A DNA stretch of 64,000 nucleotides from Lithospermum erythrorhizon (lineage: Eukaryota > Streptophyta > Magnoliopsida > Boraginales > Boraginaceae): contig JADFUC010001351.1 in the NCBI GenBank assembly GCA_019722365.1, positions 1,984,001 to 2,048,000 of the forward strand. The letters are read 5' to 3'. The stretch's first letter is position 1. Each line of letters opens with the position of its first letter. The position numbers and the translations under genes are program-made. The notes below the pieces were generated by a model that saw only the letters and a list, made by a program, of their open reading frames with translations, did not search any database and had not been told where the DNA came from. Of the stretch, positions 34,606-49,178 are shown piece after piece.

Positions 34606-37600
34606 GGTTCCCTTTATCTCAATAACATTAGATTAGGTGCATATAATTATAGAGATGTTAGTATGCGCCTCTTGTAATATTTATTATATAAACTGCTGAA
34701 AGGGACAAGCATATATATATAGTTGCATAAATGATGCTATTGTTATTGCTACATGCTGAATGGTCAAGTTTTCTGTACTTTAGTCGTTAAATTGAATTTC
34801 TTACTATTTTTTTTTTTACTAAACATATAGATATATCAGCAAGAAAAATAACAACAAATTTAATATATAAGAAACATATAATAAATTTTTACCTGTTTAC
34901 TAGAAAAGCTTATAATGGAATTTATGATATTACTGTATTTGGTTTATTTCCTAATAGTTGACCGAACAAAGTCGGCCATATCATGATGGATATATATCTT
35001 CAAATAAAAATAGAGGATCTAACTTAATATTTGTATGCAATATTTAATTAATATATGCCAATTGATCAATTCTAACAACTATATATATGTATATTTAATT
35101 TACAATGAAGGCCTGAAGGGTGTATATATCTAGTAAGGACGGATGTATACAATTCAATTTAATGATCAGGGGTGAATTCGAGATTTAAACATGATGAGAT
35201 ATTGAAAAGTGAAAGAGAAATATTTGAGGAAGGTTTTGAATCATGTACCTTTTATATATAAGGGCATTAGGCTAATGACAGTCAGACATACATGCTTCAC
35301 AACGCTTACTATTGGATCACACATGTTTCAAAATGACTCATTCGACACAATATGTTTCGTAAAATGTACCACTTTACCATACCGTCAAAACTTAAGTTTG
35401 ATAGTTAACGAGTCGGGTACGCCGGGCGTGGTGCTCGTTTGAAATAATTCGGCTCGCCGATATTTTACTTCCTGGCCCGTTAACAAATTGTCAAAATTTT
35501 AAAAATATTATAAACTATGTTCAATAAATAATCATAAATAAAGAGAAATAACATTATTTGAAAGAATTATTATGGTTTATAGATAATTCTATTTGCTATA
35601 TAAGATGTGTGTATTTTGTTTAATTTATTAAATTAATTAACTTAATTTGAGAAAATTTTTACAAAATTTGAAAATTTACTTCATTTTCGGCTTACGCGCC
35701 GATTAACTTAACGGCGTATTCTAATTAGTGATTCATTTAATCGAAGTCGGGTACCAAAGTCGTGACTCATTTTACCCACTTCGTTATTTATATCCCATCG
35801 GTTTCGAATATTCCATTATTCAAATGACCACTGCTTCCAGCACTAAACCTAATCCCTTAATCCGTTCATGATAATGATGCTGGTGGTAACTACTGTTTAT
35901 AGTTTTGTGAAGAGTACTTTGACTTCAAATCCTTCTATCTAGCCACCGACAAAGAGTCTCCGGGCCAAAACGATGCTAATTTTGTTTTATTATGTGCATG
36001 TCGTTTAAATAATAAAATAATTTTTTTTTTCTTTCAAAAAACAACCCATCCCTTAGAACGAACCCAAAACCTTTAAATTACTATAAGCCTTCTATAGTTA
36101 TTTCTTTTGCGTATGATATTATTTAAAAGAATATTAAATGCACATAAATTTACAAATTACTTTTTTTTTAATCCTAATGAGCTGAATATATTAAAACTAG
36201 GAGTTCTAAAGTACAATAGTTCATGTTTCATGTTACATCCAACCCCACCACTTAGTTATATTTACAAATTACTTAACAAAAGTAAAATGGTGTCTAATCT
36301 CCAAGGGGTATTGTTAATTTGTAATACTAACTCCTATATATATATGAATATGCAATGCAGATATATTCATTTAATTACTTAATCCCAAATAAATTTAGTA
36401 TTTTAGTGACTTGTATACATCTAATTGAAATATATTGAGCAGATCAGAAATATTAATTACTAAACAAAAAACTACTCCGTATATGACCGTGACATATTAT
36501 CTGACAGTCCCTACATTCATGTAATGTAGTAGCAAATTAAATAAGTAGGTTGTTGAAAAAAATTAACCAAAAAAATATTGTAATTTTTTTTTTTGACATA
36601 CAGTATCTGATTCCAATTAATTTGACAAAATAGAATCATCGTTTGCACTGAGGATCTAATCTGAAAAAAAAAAACATTTACATGAAAAAAATGAAACCTG
36701 ATCATCTATTGCTATTGGTGCACCTTGACTTCATCATCAAGAGTTTACTTGAAAGTCTATGGTTACCTATAGACTATAGTGCTGCTTGTAATAATGAAAT
36801 TGTGACATCACTAACAAAGAAGAACAAAAGACCAACCATAGATGATTTTCAATGGTCAACCGATTATTTCCAAAGAGACTTTTTGAACACTAGCACAATT
36901 GCACTACTTCTGTGAAATTAAAGTGTGTAACTCTAGTCATCGACGTACATATTACTCCCATGGTGCTATTAATTGGTAAACTTTATCGTCCAGTAAGTCC
37001 GGCCTGTTACACAACTTAGGAAATAATAAGAACAAGAAACAAGGGCGTGTTGCAAAATCTACAGGAAAAATGAAAAAGAAACCAAAAAAATACTGTTAAC
37101 ACTTATTCAATCTACAGAAGAATTAAAAAAAATGTTATACAATCTAGAAATTAAAAGGAAAACAAGGCATATTTTACAATCTAGGAAAGAAAAATAGTTT
37201 ACATACACTAGTATCTTAGAGCATATTTTATTTCCCAAAAATGACATCTCAATTTATGACAAACTAATAATTTATCATTTATATGTATGAGAAACGATTT
37301 TTCTAATATGTGTCCTTAGGGCACATGTTAAGAAGTAAAATTGAAAATAAAATATAACATCTAAAAGCATATAAGGAAATATATTTAACAAAAATATAAA
37401 TTTTGTATCAACTATTTTCTTTAATTGTCACCTTAACATGTGAGAAGTTAGAAAAACCGGATTAGAAAATATTAAATTGGTCCACTAAAAAACTTTGTTA
37501 ACCATTATACTATAATTAAAACATGTAATGTCGTGACAACCTAACAATTAGATGTTAAATAAGCACAGTCCTAAAAAGTAGTACATGTAATTCAACCTAC

Positions 37601-40300
37601 TTAACATTTTTTATTTTCAAATCGGAGTATAAATAATGGACAAATCTTTAATTGTTTTATGATAAAGTACAATAAAATGATAACATCGCCAAAATATTTT
37701 AGAAAACTAAACTAATTATATCAATTTTATACTTACTAAAATTAGAAATACAAAATCAATTGATGGCCAACCCTTAGCACAAACGAGCCCGGGTCAAGGT
37801 GTTGCGGTGTCGCCTGTTCGGTGCAACTAAATGAGTCTAATGTTCTGCACTTCTGCCTGATCGAACAGCCCAAATTTTTGCAATTGTAATAGAAGTATAG
37901 AACCAATAGGGTCTCATTACCCATTCCACTAACTTAGTTGGTTGGATATTCCAAAAAAAGTTCTCCAACATTAAATTCGACCTAAAGACCCCTTAACAAT
38001 AAGAGAGGCTTATCAAAATACTTACAAGTTACAACTTCGAAATAGTTTCAAATTGATTGATGGATTTGGAAGTTGGGATTGGGAAAAAAAAAATAGTAAT
38101 GGACTAATTGTGAACAAATTGGCTGATAGATTTTGGAGGTTGGGATTGGGAATAATTTTTAGTAACTATGTGTAATTTATGCAATTGAAATATTACATAA
38201 GTAAATGTTATATATGATATATTAGTATTTTTAAGATCGATGTATAAAGAATTTGAAACCGATGTTACCTCCCAAATGTCCAGCTCCTTTGGACGACTAT
38301 ATGCAGCTGGCATCGACATTTGGATTAACATATGGAGAAGCTTTTTAGACAAGTACAACAGGACGAATTGGGGTGTAATTAGGTACAATAGATAAGCATT
38401 GGTCATTGGAGTGTTAAATTTGTTTTGAACTATTTTAGTGTTATGAATGTCTATAAGCATTTTTTATGTGTGGGCCTCCAATGTTGAAAATGTGAGATAC
38501 TATATCATATCTATAACATTCAAAATATTATAGATGCGAATTTCAAGATCACTACAAGCTTATACAAATAATAACCAAAGAGAAACAAAGATGCACTGCT
38601 CTAACTCAAAGCAACAACGGAATTTCTCGATGTGAGATCCTAACATACAAAGTAGAACGCTCTAATAAACGCGAACACCAACGAAATGAATGCCTCCATG
38701 TTTCTTTTACTGTAGCCCCTTTTAAAGATTAACTGAGAAAGACGTGGGAGAAAAATACAACAGGACATCTCCTCACACTGGGGATGGGGGGACTTTTGTC
38801 TCTCACATTTTCTCAAAAGCTGGTAAATGAAAATAAATGAATGAGCCAATTCTCTTTCATTCAAGCGATGGTTTTTATATGTGTTCAAGCACCCTAAATG
38901 TAGCCCTCAAAGTGGATGTTCAAAGATTCGAAGCCGGGGCGAGGCAGTGTTTCCTCCCCTTTCTCTCTTTAGCCGCCGCCCCTAGGGGACAAGATTTCAA
39001 ATTGTAATTTTTCCCCAACATTTTCATATAGCTTCACTTCTTAACCCCTATGCTATAATCAGAGCTATTGGCTGATTATTAGACAAGCGACCTTCAGCCA
39101 ATCGACAGCGCCATAAGACACTTATTACGTTAACCTAACATTACATTAATACTGACAAGCAGCTTAATACCCGCAGTTCATCATAAATCCCTGTCATATC
39201 GAAAGATCTCAATACGAACATTGTCAGACAATCGAACATATATTTGAAACTTAAACTTAAATGAGCAACCTGGCCAGTATTAATCGAATTGCTCAACCCG
39301 ACACCATTTCAAATATCTCATATTTCCAATAGAAAAGTGATACCCTTTTTTTTATAAAGGATGTTTTTTCCAATATTTTTTTATTTTTCAAAGTCTATAA
39401 ATAAAGTGAGTTTTTATCGTTTGGATACCAAAAAAAAATCTAAAATGAAGTGATGTGGAGGAAAGAAAATGTAAAAAACTTTATGAATGTCTAGTTGTTC
39501 TTGGATTGATAGGTAATATAGGTGTTATTATCGAACGAAAGTTGTTAAAGCACAATATAACGCGCGATAGAGAACGAAGATTAAATATCAGTTTTGCTGA
39601 TTGAAGATAGCTTAATCTTAACTCAAAGCTCTTTTGAGCCCACATTTTTTGTTCAATTCCAATGGTCATACAAAATTTTGAATTATTTTTCCACGTCTTA
39701 TTAGTTATTATAGTCATACCTCCTGGATGGGTCCGGTTATGGTGCATAAGCCATTTTTATGCAGCCCATCACATAAATAACAGTCCATTAACAATCCAAC
39801 TAAGTGGCCTTGGTAGACTAGCTCACTCAACCACTCAAGCTTGTTACACTTGGGCTTATACGCGTTTGGGTGATAAAAATGAGATTTGTTAAGCATTTAA
39901 CATCTGCCGTACTTTAATTTGATGAAAAACCACACAAAATTCAAAGGCTTCAAACTTAATTGAATATTTTAACTTCTAATAATAACTTATTATTACATGC
40001 TTGAGGGCTAAGGCGTCATTGTTCAAAGGCTTCAAGCATCATCAAATAATTAAAACAATGAAGACAAAGCCGGCCGATCATAATCAAACACGCATAATAA
40101 AAATGATGACAAAAAGACCTTAATCTGTGACGTGTACTAAAATATTGTTTAGTTTGTTCATTATAATCTAACAGCAAATTAACGTAAATCCTAATTATGG
40201 TAAGTTCATAATCATATAAAATTATTTTTGAATGGAAACCTATGTTTATTACTTTGACCTCATCATAGTTATCATTGTCTTAAGATGGTTTGGCTAGATA
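34606..40300. other. Intergenic DNA, no gene seen
   Basis: No supported gene. A somewhat GC-richer patch at 35395-35470 and another at 37770-37870 look like pieces of old transposons. Open frames of 60-126 codons here (for example 36107-36382, 36682-36915, 38104-38460, 39481-39747) have no motifs I recognise. Confidence 0.5.
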
Positions 40301-40301
40301 T

Positions 40302-40560
40302 GTAATTAATGATGTTAATATGTAATTTTGAACTAAATTATGTCTAATTATTTGGGTAATGGTGTTGTATGATCAAACCTTGGTAAGTAATTAATGGTGT
40401 TAGTATGTAATTTTGAACTAAATTAGGCCTAATTATTTGGGTAATGATTTCATGAAAGTGCATGGTTCAAACCATTTGTTATAGTTAATCAATTTAATTT
40501 GTTTAATAATTTAGTATGATTAAAAATCTTAGGAAGTAATTAATGGTGTTAGTAGCTAAT
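40302..40560. repeat. Diverged repeats preceding the 107-bp array
   Basis: TAATTAATG(A/G)TGTTA followed by ATTTTGAACTAAATTA occurs at 40302 and 40388, and a relative with GAACAAAATTA at 40535. The word GAACTAAATTA(T/G)G also opens the units of the next array, so both arrays seem to share an ancestor. Confidence 0.6.
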
Positions 40561-40561
40561 T

Positions 40562-41245
40562 TTGAACAAAATTATGTCTATATAATCATTTCAAACCATT
40601 CAAAACCTTCTTATATAGGCTAATAGTTTTAGAAAGATATATGTGAAAATCATTAGATATGCTTAATGGTTTGAACTAAATTATGTCTATATAATCATCT
40701 CAAATCATTCAAAACCTCTTATATAGGCTAATGGTTTTAGGAATATATATGTGAAAATCATTAGATGTGTTTAATGATTTTCACTAAATTATGTCTATAT
40801 AATCATCTAAAATCATGCAAACTCTTTTATATAGGCTAATGGTTTCAGGAATATATATATAAAAACCATGTTATTTAATGCTTGAACTAAATTATGTCAT
40901 TATAATCGCCTCAAATCATTCAAAACCTTTTATATAGGCTAATGATTTCGTGAATATATATGTGAATATCATTTGATGCTTAATGATTTGAGCTAAATTA
41001 TGTCTTTATAATTATCTCAAACCATGCAAAAATTTTATATAAAGCAATGGTTTCAGGAAGATATATGTGAAAATCATTAGATGTGCTTAATAGTTTGAAC
41101 TAAATTAGCCTATATAGTCATTCAAAACCATTCAAAACCTTTTACATAACATAATGGTTTCAAGAATATATATGTAAAAATTATTAGATGTGCTTAATAA
41201 TTTGAACTAAATTATGCCTATATAATCATCTCATCAATAAATGAA
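40562..41245. repeat. Tandem array, about six copies of a 102-110 bp unit
   Basis: Units begin near 40562, 40671, 40781, 40884, 40989 and 41097, with a partial seventh near 41206. Each has (G)AACTAAATTATGTC, TATAATCATCTCAAA, CATTCAAAACC, TTATATAGGCTAATGG, a TTTCAGGAATATATATGTG stretch and ATCATTAGATGTGCTTAAT. Units differ by substitutions and small gaps. There is no coding capacity. Confidence 0.85.
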
Positions 41246-41803
41246 TTAACAATTTTTATCACATTGATCACTATAAATGAATTAACTCAAAATAATTAGC
41301 ATCCATCAAACAAATAATCACTAAAAACATTAATCAAACTTGGTATTCAATCATACAAATCACTAAAATCAATTAAAACGAAATATTAAATCCTTTCATC
41401 AACTACCAAATCAATATATGAATGTCGAATGTTATCGTCAGTTAGAAGAAAAAGAAATGAAAATTTGACTTTTTTGGAGGAAGTTTCCATGTGAGTTGTT
41501 TCCAAATTGCCGAGGCCTGACACTGGTAGACTGGAGAAACGCACACTAAATAGATATCCTATGAAATAATTGATAAGCCTCTAACTTTGAACACTCTACT
41601 TCTCGACGGTCCCCACACCACCTTGTCCTCTTTATTCACACCGGAACCAGCTCCGCCTCAATAGATAATAACAAGTGTCAAATAATATCAGCATCCTATC
41701 TGTTGTTGCTCAAGTCCATTAAGATTACAACTCTGGCCTCCAGGAGATTATCCGTCAATTGCTCAATATGCAAGCATCCCCCCAAATTCTTACCGTGTTA
41801 CAT

Positions 41804-42085
41804 AATTCAAATTGTTCAATTGTACACATGTATGATAGAATGATATAACTTTCAATTATTATATAAATATATAATAATTCATTTAATATAATTCAAATTG
41901 TTCAATTGTACATACATATGGTAGAATGATTCAACTTTCAATTATTATATATATAGAATAATTAATTTAATATGATTCAAATTGTTCAATTATACATACA
42001 TATGGTAGAATGATTTCTGCTCTCAATTATCACATGAATGTAAAATAATTAGTTCAACATAAGTCAAAATGTTCAATTGTCTGAA
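41804..42085. repeat. Tandem array, just over three copies of an 84-87 bp unit
   Basis: AATTCAAATTGTTCAATTGT starts units at 41804 and 41890, with variants at 41974 and 42061. Each continues with ACATACATATGGTAGAATGA, a TTTCAATTATTATA stretch and AATTAATTTAATAT. Confidence 0.85.
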
Positions 42086-45000
42086 TAATTGAAACTAAAT
42101 TGAATTATATTTGGAGACTGGATCAATTTGAAGTCAAATCAATAGTAAATCAGAATATTAAACCTAATAAATATTGGTAAGATCACAGGATTCAATCGAT
42201 AGAGCTGATTATCTTGAAACAATTTAGCGTGATGATGGCCGGAACAATCATGGTGACGAGAAAGATGGCCGGAGAAATCACGGTGCCGATGAGAAATCGT
42301 CAAAAAAATCGTCGCAGAAACAGTGAAGATGAAAATGGAGCAGTAAGATGGTAACTGGGAATAGAAGAAAATAAAGATTGGTTTAATGTATAGGAACTGT
42401 AAGATTGTAACACATGAAATTAAAATCCAGCGGTGGAGGCTTGTTTATGCACCATGCATAAAGAATTCACTTATGCATGATAGCCCCTACCCTCCTGGAC
42501 GGTCTTCATGTTTATGCTCAAGCTGCACAAACAAAAGCTCCCATATGATTTGGGCCATGGCCATATGGGGAGGGGAGAAGAGGGTGCTATTGGAGATATA
42601 ATTTTTTCAACGATAGAAATTATAAAGATAGGAAACTTTAATCTAACATGGGACATTATTAGTTCTCAATAGGCAATTTCGTATACTCTATCAAAATTTG
42701 TTACATCATCAACTTCTGCTTTGGATACCAAATTATTAATGTAAATGTCAAATCCAATGTTGAGCTTTGAAATCCCAATTAACGGAGAACTTGAAGCCTG
42801 AGCTCGAAATCTCACATAGCCACAAATAAACCTGTAAAAGAAGTAGGAAAATATTCATCTTAATAATGTAAGAATAGAATTGTATATATCTTTAATAGAT
42901 ATTCTTATTAGATAGCACTAGCTATTAAGTCATCTATTGGAGATATTTGATTCCTACGGATTAACACATTACTACATTGAGTATTGACACACAAATGTAC
43001 AACTTATTATCAACTTTAGATAATAAAATGAGACGGCAATTCTCATAAAATTGTGGAAGCACATATCATTACTCAACACAAATTATTCATATATATTTTA
43101 GTGATATTTTGCTAGTAAGATTTTAACATTTATTCACAGATTATGTCATAGTGAAATGTTAGTTTTTTGTTAATGATGTATTGACAGGCCCGGCTCACAT
43201 CATGTGCGGCCCGATTATGTGCACACGCTTCCCTCATCCCTTCGTGTCCCAATGTTCTACACACAAAAAATCCAAAAAAAATTAAAGAAAAGAACAAGAC
43301 CGATATTTCAGAATACCTAATCAACCCAATCAATACCCACAACCCACATGACCCGCGAATGCCGATATTAATTTAATACTCAATTCAAATATAATTATTT
43401 AAAATCGAACCCACCGTCTAATTTTTCATCATTCATCAATTGGATATTTGAAGTAAGCAAATAATTAAAGTTATAATTTTTTTTATTTCCTCAACTTGAA
43501 TTTTTTTTTTGGGGTGATATTTTCTTGATTTTATATTGAATTATGCATAAGTTTGATATATTAAATTTTTATGAATACTAACAATAGTGCATCCATTTAT
43601 TTCTTATTAGAAGTGTTCATTATTTGAATAAAGAAAATCTTAGGTTGTTTATATCCATAATTTATCATGTTGTCATCATTAGCCTTTAGTTAAGTTGACT
43701 AGAATTAGAAGCTATGATTCCGAATATGAAAAGAGTAAGGAAAAAAAATTAAAGAGCTAAAATATTCTTAACAATGGGCTCTTGATAAGTTTTTTGTTAA
43801 AGAATTCAAGTTTCCACGGCGAATCATGATGATATTAAGATAGTTACTTGTTTTTATTGTTATTGCAATAACAAATATTATTAAAAAAATTAATAAAAGG
43901 ACCTCATTTTATATCAAGATATAGGATCCCAATATTTACGAGAGGGCACTGTGTATTGATGCAACTTTGAGATTAAAATCTGCTTTATAAAATTCTTGTG
44001 ATACTTAGATTTGTGTTCTAAAATTAAAATATCTCTAGTGACCGTAAAAAGCCAAATTGTAATTTCAAAACGGCAGCCATGGATTTCTTCCTTTCACTCT
44101 AAAATCCAGCTCCTATCCTGTTACGATACATTAATTTATCATGTCTTTCATGATGATATTATAATGTGATCCATATTTTAAAAATTGATCCAAATACACT
44201 TACTTCTAGTTATTCATTCTGCCTAAAAAATAAGCTGTAGTACTAAAATAAAAAAACAAATTAAGTAATGTAGCACGACATAAATTTTAGGTGTATTTTA
44301 GAGAAAAATATCCTACATGACAATAAGGTTAAAAACAATGAAATGATTCGACAGAAAAAATCAAAGGCTATCTCTCTAGACATTTGAAGTCAAATTGAAA
44401 AGGCAAATCCCAAAAGTCCAAAAGACGACTTCCCCATAAAACAGCATCCCTAGATAAATGTTGCTGTTCCTCAAACGACATTAACCGGGACATAATAAAA
44501 GATGCCAATAAAAGATGAACTGGCACTAACAATCTCACAAATTCCAATAACTACAACACAGTAACACCTCCCACCCCTTCCTCCCCCTCTATTATTAACT
44601 TCAACAGTAGTCAATCAAACACTAAATTCTAGGAGTATAACCCAATAACTATTATCTTCATTCAAAAGATTCTTACTTAACAATTTATTAGTGCAAACGC
44701 ATTCAGGCCCTGTCTAGCTTAAGATAACTGAAAACATAGTAAATAAATGAAGTGTGTATTTATAAGATTGAAAATCTTTTCAATTCCAAGAGACACGCTA
44801 TTCACGTTTCTTCTGGCTTATACGTAGCAGTTTCAATGCATCATTTACTTACTTATGACGATGTATAGTAAAAAATGAATTAAGTAAATATATATCAATC
44901 GAATTAACGACGATAGCTTCTACATAAACTAATTCATATAAGGTTGGTCCTATAATAATATAATACTTGATGAGAGTACATATATATCATATTTATGTTC

Positions 45001-45835
45001 TTTGATTAAGTGGACTAAATTTGTATGTTTGATAATTCAAAATTAAAATTGTTTTGTGATTAAGGGAGTATTAATCTATGTTAGATTTGTACACTTATGT
45101 TGAAGTCTTCACTCTCCTTCAGTTCATTTTCATTTATTCATCAAACCAAAGGGGGTAAAAGGGTGTCATCGATTCCATTTTGCAGGATTATTTGAAATGG
45201 GATTATAAAATTTTCATCCCTTGAGAATTGAGATGACTATATTATGCAAATGAGTACTACTACTTGGGGAAGCAATATCTCACATAAACCAATGATGCAT
45301 CCATTCATAAAAAAGTTGAACCAAAAAACCTGCACAACTTAAGCTGACATATTTGTACTACATATTTTTCACAACTTTTTCTCCTAATTTTTTATACAAA
45401 GATTATGGGGTATAGAGAAACAAGTCATATCGTTGTCCAATTAAACAGAAAAAAAGGAAAAAATTGAAAAGAGGTATCCTTGAGGACAGAGATGATATGA
45501 GCTGATGTTGACTATACTCTAGCGAGAAATAGAGGGAGATGGTCAGAGCATTAAATTATGGCATTTAGTTTTAACATATGTTTGAATATGATGCTTCAGC
45601 AGCAGCTTCAGAAATCGATGAAACATAATGTGTGAGTGAGAGGAAAAAGAGAGACGAGAGGCTCATCACATATACACATTCATTCAATCTACCCACCACC
45701 TTTTGTCAGCCTTCTTGTCCAAGGGCCAACATGAGTGACCATCCTCCCATTGTCCCATGCATGCATTCATCACCCATTGACCTCTCCGACCTAAGTTGGA
45801 GATAAAGATTTTATAAGAAAAGATGCGACGATCAC
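42086..45835. other. Intergenic DNA, no gene seen
   Basis: No supported gene. 42220-42600 and 43180-43260 are somewhat richer in G and C and may be transposon pieces. Frames of 61-71 codons near 42386-42656 and 43130-43342 show no family features. Confidence 0.5.
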
Positions 45836-45837
45836 CA

Positions 45838-46650
45838 TGCCGTAAGTATTTATCCTTTGCCGATTATTACTTATATTTTAAAATACCCTAATGATCATTT
45901 ATTAAGCCAAAATCGATCTCAATGCAGACTTTCGCCTAATTTTCTCTAAAGCCTGCGACTGACACTAAAGACATTTTAGCCATTTCATACCTATTTTTTT
46001 AAGAAAAAAGGAGGGATCACTTACGTTTTGAGTTATGGTCCTTGGCCATCACTTATGTTTCCCTCTAAAAAGGTCCCGTCGATGACTCATGCTTTCAAAA
46101 TCGATCTCGCTGTACTTTCGCTAATTTCCTATTAAGCTTAAGCATCTCTAGCCACGTGACATTTTTCTGGGGCGAGCACTTCTCAGGACATTTCAAAATC
46201 GATCGATCACTTATTTTTATCAAAATGTTTTGATAAAGATATTCCAATTTAATTTTGAATTTTTTTCCTCGAAAACTTAGCTATGAAATGACTAAAATGC
46301 CCCTCAGAAAGTGTCACGTGGCCCAATTAACGGAGACTTAACAGGAAATTAGGCGAAACTACCAACTGAGATCGATTTTGAAACATAAGTGATCGACCGG
46401 GACCTTTTGAAACATAAGTGATCGATCGGGATCATAACCCAAACATAAATGATCCTTCCGCTTTTATTATTTTTTTTTGAATTTTTTTGTATGAATGCCC
46501 CTCAAAAAGTGTTAATTAACGACTTAATAGAAAATTACGCGAAAATACCAATCGAGATCGATTTTAAACTTAAGTGGATCGACCGAGACCTTTTGAAATA
46601 TAAGTGATCGACTCAGACCATAACTCAAACATGTCGATCATCCCCGCCGC
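45838..46650. mobile_element. Fold-back (large inverted-repeat) element with duplicated arms
   Basis: The left arm 46005-46165 (GGAGGGATCACTTACGTTTT, GGTCC, CATCACTTATGTTTC, AAAGGTCCCGTCGATGACTC, AAAATCGATCTC, CTAATTTCCT, CACGTGACATTTT) is the imperfect reverse complement of the right arm 46308-46465. A second right-arm copy follows at 46490-46645, and a partial left-arm copy (AAAATCGATCTCAATGCAGA, CTTTCGCC, ACATTTTAGCCATTTCATA) precedes at 45900-45985. About 140 bp separate the inner arms. No protein is encoded. This fits a non-autonomous fold-back or Mutator-like element; family and target duplication were not determined. Confidence 0.75.
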
Positions 46651-48683
46651 CTAAGATTTTATAAGTAATTCTCCGTCTCCTTTTTTAGCTTGTCTTCTCC
46701 TAACTATTTTCATAGATTAAGGAAATGAAAAAGTAGTCGAACATACATTGAAAAATGTAGAATGACAATTAATTAAACTATATCATTGGTCGACATAATT
46801 TAATAATAAAAAGTGTAGTAATCATTTAAATTGTCCGAGAATTAAAAAGTCATTGCACTTTGGTCCCTCTATGGCAATCGATGCTAAACGGTCCCCGAAA
46901 GCGTGTATCATGTGCTCAATGCCTCTTAAACAACATTTACGTTAAATGCTAACTTTTAAAATAAATCGTTTCTTTGGCCTAATTTGCTATTTTAGAAAAT
47001 ATTTTAGGATCAATTATAAATAACAAAACTTTGGGTCCTTATTAAATATACTTCGTATAATTAACCGCCCTTCCCCTATCTTCTTCTCTCCACTAACCAA
47101 CACTGTCAAGCCACCTGATCACCCTTCCACCCCCACCTAATCACTTTCATCATCATCGCTATATGAAGGCAGTGACCCATCAAATTCTTGCTCCAATTAA
47201 TGATAACCAAACAATCCACACTAATATATGCCAAATGCCGCTGAAATGGAAGAAATAGAAATGGAAGGTAAAATCAAGATCCCAAATATTTCCTAGAAAA
47301 TTGTTTCCTCTGAGATATAGAAAATGTATCTTTCTTAACCTCCTAAATGTTTCCGGTTCCGACCAGAAATTGCAGTGAATTTGGTCGACCAAATTGTGGT
47401 GATGGAAGGTGGTGGTGGTGTTGGTTGGCCGGAGAGATGAAGGGGAGTGGTTACAACCTAACGGGGATGGTGGTGGGGGGCGGGGGTGTTGTGAGGGTGG
47501 TTAAATATTTATCTTTTATTATTTAATTTTAAAAGTATCCAAACAATACAGTATCTAAATTGTTTAATTTTAAAAGTACCTAAAAAATTGACTTATTTTT
47601 TTCTTATAGCCCAAAGCATTATCTAAAATTGCAAATTTGATTAAAAAAAAAATATGTTCTACTCTTTTCTCCGTTAATATTTAACGGAGTCAGCACTTAA
47701 AGTGACCATTCACAAGACTCGATACACACTTACGTAATTATTTGCATCGCGCCACTTACGACTAAAGCCGTTAACTAACACCACTACTATTTATGTGACT
47801 AAATTGCAACTCCATAACTAATTACTTCCACCATTTCTAAGAATTACCACCAACAAAGACATTAAAATGTAATTATAATTTTCTACGTTACGTTAATTAA
47901 ACAAAAAAAGCGCCTGTAGAAAAGACAAAGAAATCTTAACGATGAAAGATATTTAGTCTTTGGATATAATGGAATAGCTCATTGTTACCTACCCTTTTTC
48001 TTATATTTTGTGAAGTGGTAGATTATGGTTCCAATGCTTATTTTATTTCAGCCACTAAAACAATCTCCGCAGAATCATTAGACAAGGTGATATTATTCGA
48101 GCCGCTTACTTCGCTTAAATGGGAGTCTTGGATGCGCATTGAGAGTTTGGAACATGTTGGATATTTAGTTAGAGAAAATTGCCAAAATGGTCCTCGATAA
48201 TACATTTAAAGCTTACACTTCGCCCTCAATAAGCAGCTTTTACCCTCCCCTTACAGGCACAGCCGCGCACTTCTCGGCCCCCAAACTAAAGCTGGCAACC
48301 CAAAACATCTTCGGTGATTAGACGCGACGTTAGCCTGGGGACCAAAACCGCAACTTCAATTTGTAAGATTAAACGAAATATTAATTGGCGACCAAAAAGA
48401 GTAACTTTGCACTCACTTGGCGACTAAACCGCTACGATAATACTATTGCCCACCAAAGGCGGCAACTTGGTGCCACTATTGAAGATCATTTCATCAATTA
48501 TCTCTTTAGTTGTGTGTATCCACATTTAGGATGCCAAGGATTCAACCTTGGTTTTTAATTTACATGGTGTTCTCCATGAACTTATTAGCGTTTCTCTCTA
48601 AACTCTTATGTTTTAATATTCTCTTATTTTAATTTTTATCGATTAGAAGTCAGTTTTAATTTTCCTCATATGTTCATAAAATA

Positions 48684-49178
48684 TACTCCCCCCACCCCCA
48701 CCCAGATACATTGTTGCTTATTTTATGCCTCATATCAGCAACGTGGTTAATATTCTCCTAATATATAGTGAACTTAAGATGCCATCATAAGTTTGATTTC
48801 TTCTACCCTGCCATAATAAGTTCGATTTCTTCTTCCCACAATGTGATTAATATTCTCTTAATAGCGATTTCTTTTCTTCACACCTATAGTGATTAGTGAA
48901 GTTCATGTTGATATGTATCATGTGGGCTATGGCCACATATAATGAGGATATTCATTCTACTAGACATATCTCCAAAATAATCCAAACCAATTCCAACATT
49001 ATAAATTTGTTATAACAATGTGATAATGAGCTATATATCCCTTAAATAACACATGTTAGATACACTATCACTTGGTATAATTTCACCAAATACTATGTTG
49101 CATATATAAAAATAATTTAAAAAAGCTAATCATCGAAATCAAAATTAACAAGACAAATTTTTTAATGGAGGGAGTACT
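48684..49178. mobile_element. Possible MITE with TACTCC...GGAGTA ends
   Basis: The left edge TACTCCCCCCACC and the right edge AATGGAGGGAGTAC could be terminal inverted repeats of the CTCCCTCC kind, enclosing about 495 bp of AT-rich, non-coding DNA. The left end is low-complexity, so the pairing may be coincidental. Confidence 0.3.

Noticed and set aside
36682..36915. 77-codon open frame with fairly protein-like composition
   Set aside because: The longest stretch reads sensibly but I recognise no family, there is no neighbouring exon and the start lies in an A-rich run. It could be revisited with transcript data.
38104..38460. 118-codon open frame on the minus strand
   Set aside because: No domain, no splice partners, AT-rich context.
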